DNA of 5,731 bases from an uncultured Lachnobacterium sp. (GTDB lineage: Bacteria; Bacillota; Clostridia; Lachnospirales; Lachnospiraceae). The stretch's first letter is position 1, and every line of letters begins with the position of its first letter. The notes below the pieces were generated by a model. It did not search any database. It had not been told where the DNA came from and saw only the letters and a list, made by a program, of their open reading frames with translations. The DNA is taken from NCBI GenBank assembly GCA_945971355.1, contig CAMFPD010000149.1, forward strand, positions 1 to 5,731, in the 5' to 3' direction. Shown piece by piece: positions 5,676 through 5,731 of the stretch. Made by a program: the position numbers and the translations under genes.

Positions 5676-5731
5676 ATCATATAATAAGGGCGGGCGATTT
5701 GCTCGCCCTTATTATATGATGGATACTTTTA
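5676..5731 (+). terminator. Hairpin terminator after spoVG
   Basis: A 17-bp perfect inverted repeat pairs ATCATATAATAAGGGCG (5676-5692) with 5704-5720 around an 11-base loop. An alternative inner stem GGGCGA/TCGCCC gives a tighter loop with a 4-base bulge. It starts three bases after the spoVG stop. The downstream U tract is poor (GGATACTTTT) and displaced, while on the minus strand the hairpin is followed by ATTTTATT. It may therefore end transcription from either side, or act partly as an RNA-stabilising 3' end. The window stops at 5731, so any following gene is unseen. Confidence 0.75.

Noticed and set aside
1..5731. Mobile elements, CRISPR arrays, tRNA/rRNA genes, phage or defence genes.
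   Set aside because: No terminal inverted repeats with transposase, no regular spacer repeats, no tRNA-like cloverleaf and no such protein motifs were seen on either strand.

Overview
The window is AT-rich Firmicutes DNA. Protein wording, gene content (Clostridia-type MurC, a DnaD-family protein followed by a DnaC-like loader, a GlgC/GlgD pair, SpoVG) and strong GGAGG-type ribosome binding sites suggest a Lachnospiraceae-type Clostridia. I cannot fix the genus from sequence alone.

Layout: two transcription blocks diverge from a 215-base promoter region (2778-2992). Leftward (minus strand) run murC (peptidoglycan precursor synthesis), then a 256-base gap, then a DnaD/DnaB-like primosomal gene and the first nine codons of a DnaC/DnaI-like ATPase that continues past base 1. 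murC has its own promoter and a clear intrinsic terminator. The dnaD-like gene has its own extended -10 promoter, so the replication pair is probably a separate transcription unit. Rightward run glgC (GTG start), glgD (4-base ATGA overlap with glgC) and spoVG (23-base gap), closed by a 17-bp stem hairpin at the window end. The three look like one operon making ADP-glucose for glycogen synthesis plus a small nucleic-acid-binding regulator.

Most of the window is ordinary core genome and I see no new multi-gene system. The most unusual stretch is 1195-1459, between murC and the dnaD-like gene. It holds one perfect DnaA box, four one-mismatch boxes and two weaker ones, two of the pairs being directly abutting head-to-tail nonamers. 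One pair overlaps the murC terminator stem, and a 37-base imperfect tandem repeat lies on the dnaD promoter. This suggests that DnaA controls, or is titrated at, a primosome operon. The second point of interest is the joining of spoVG to glgCD.
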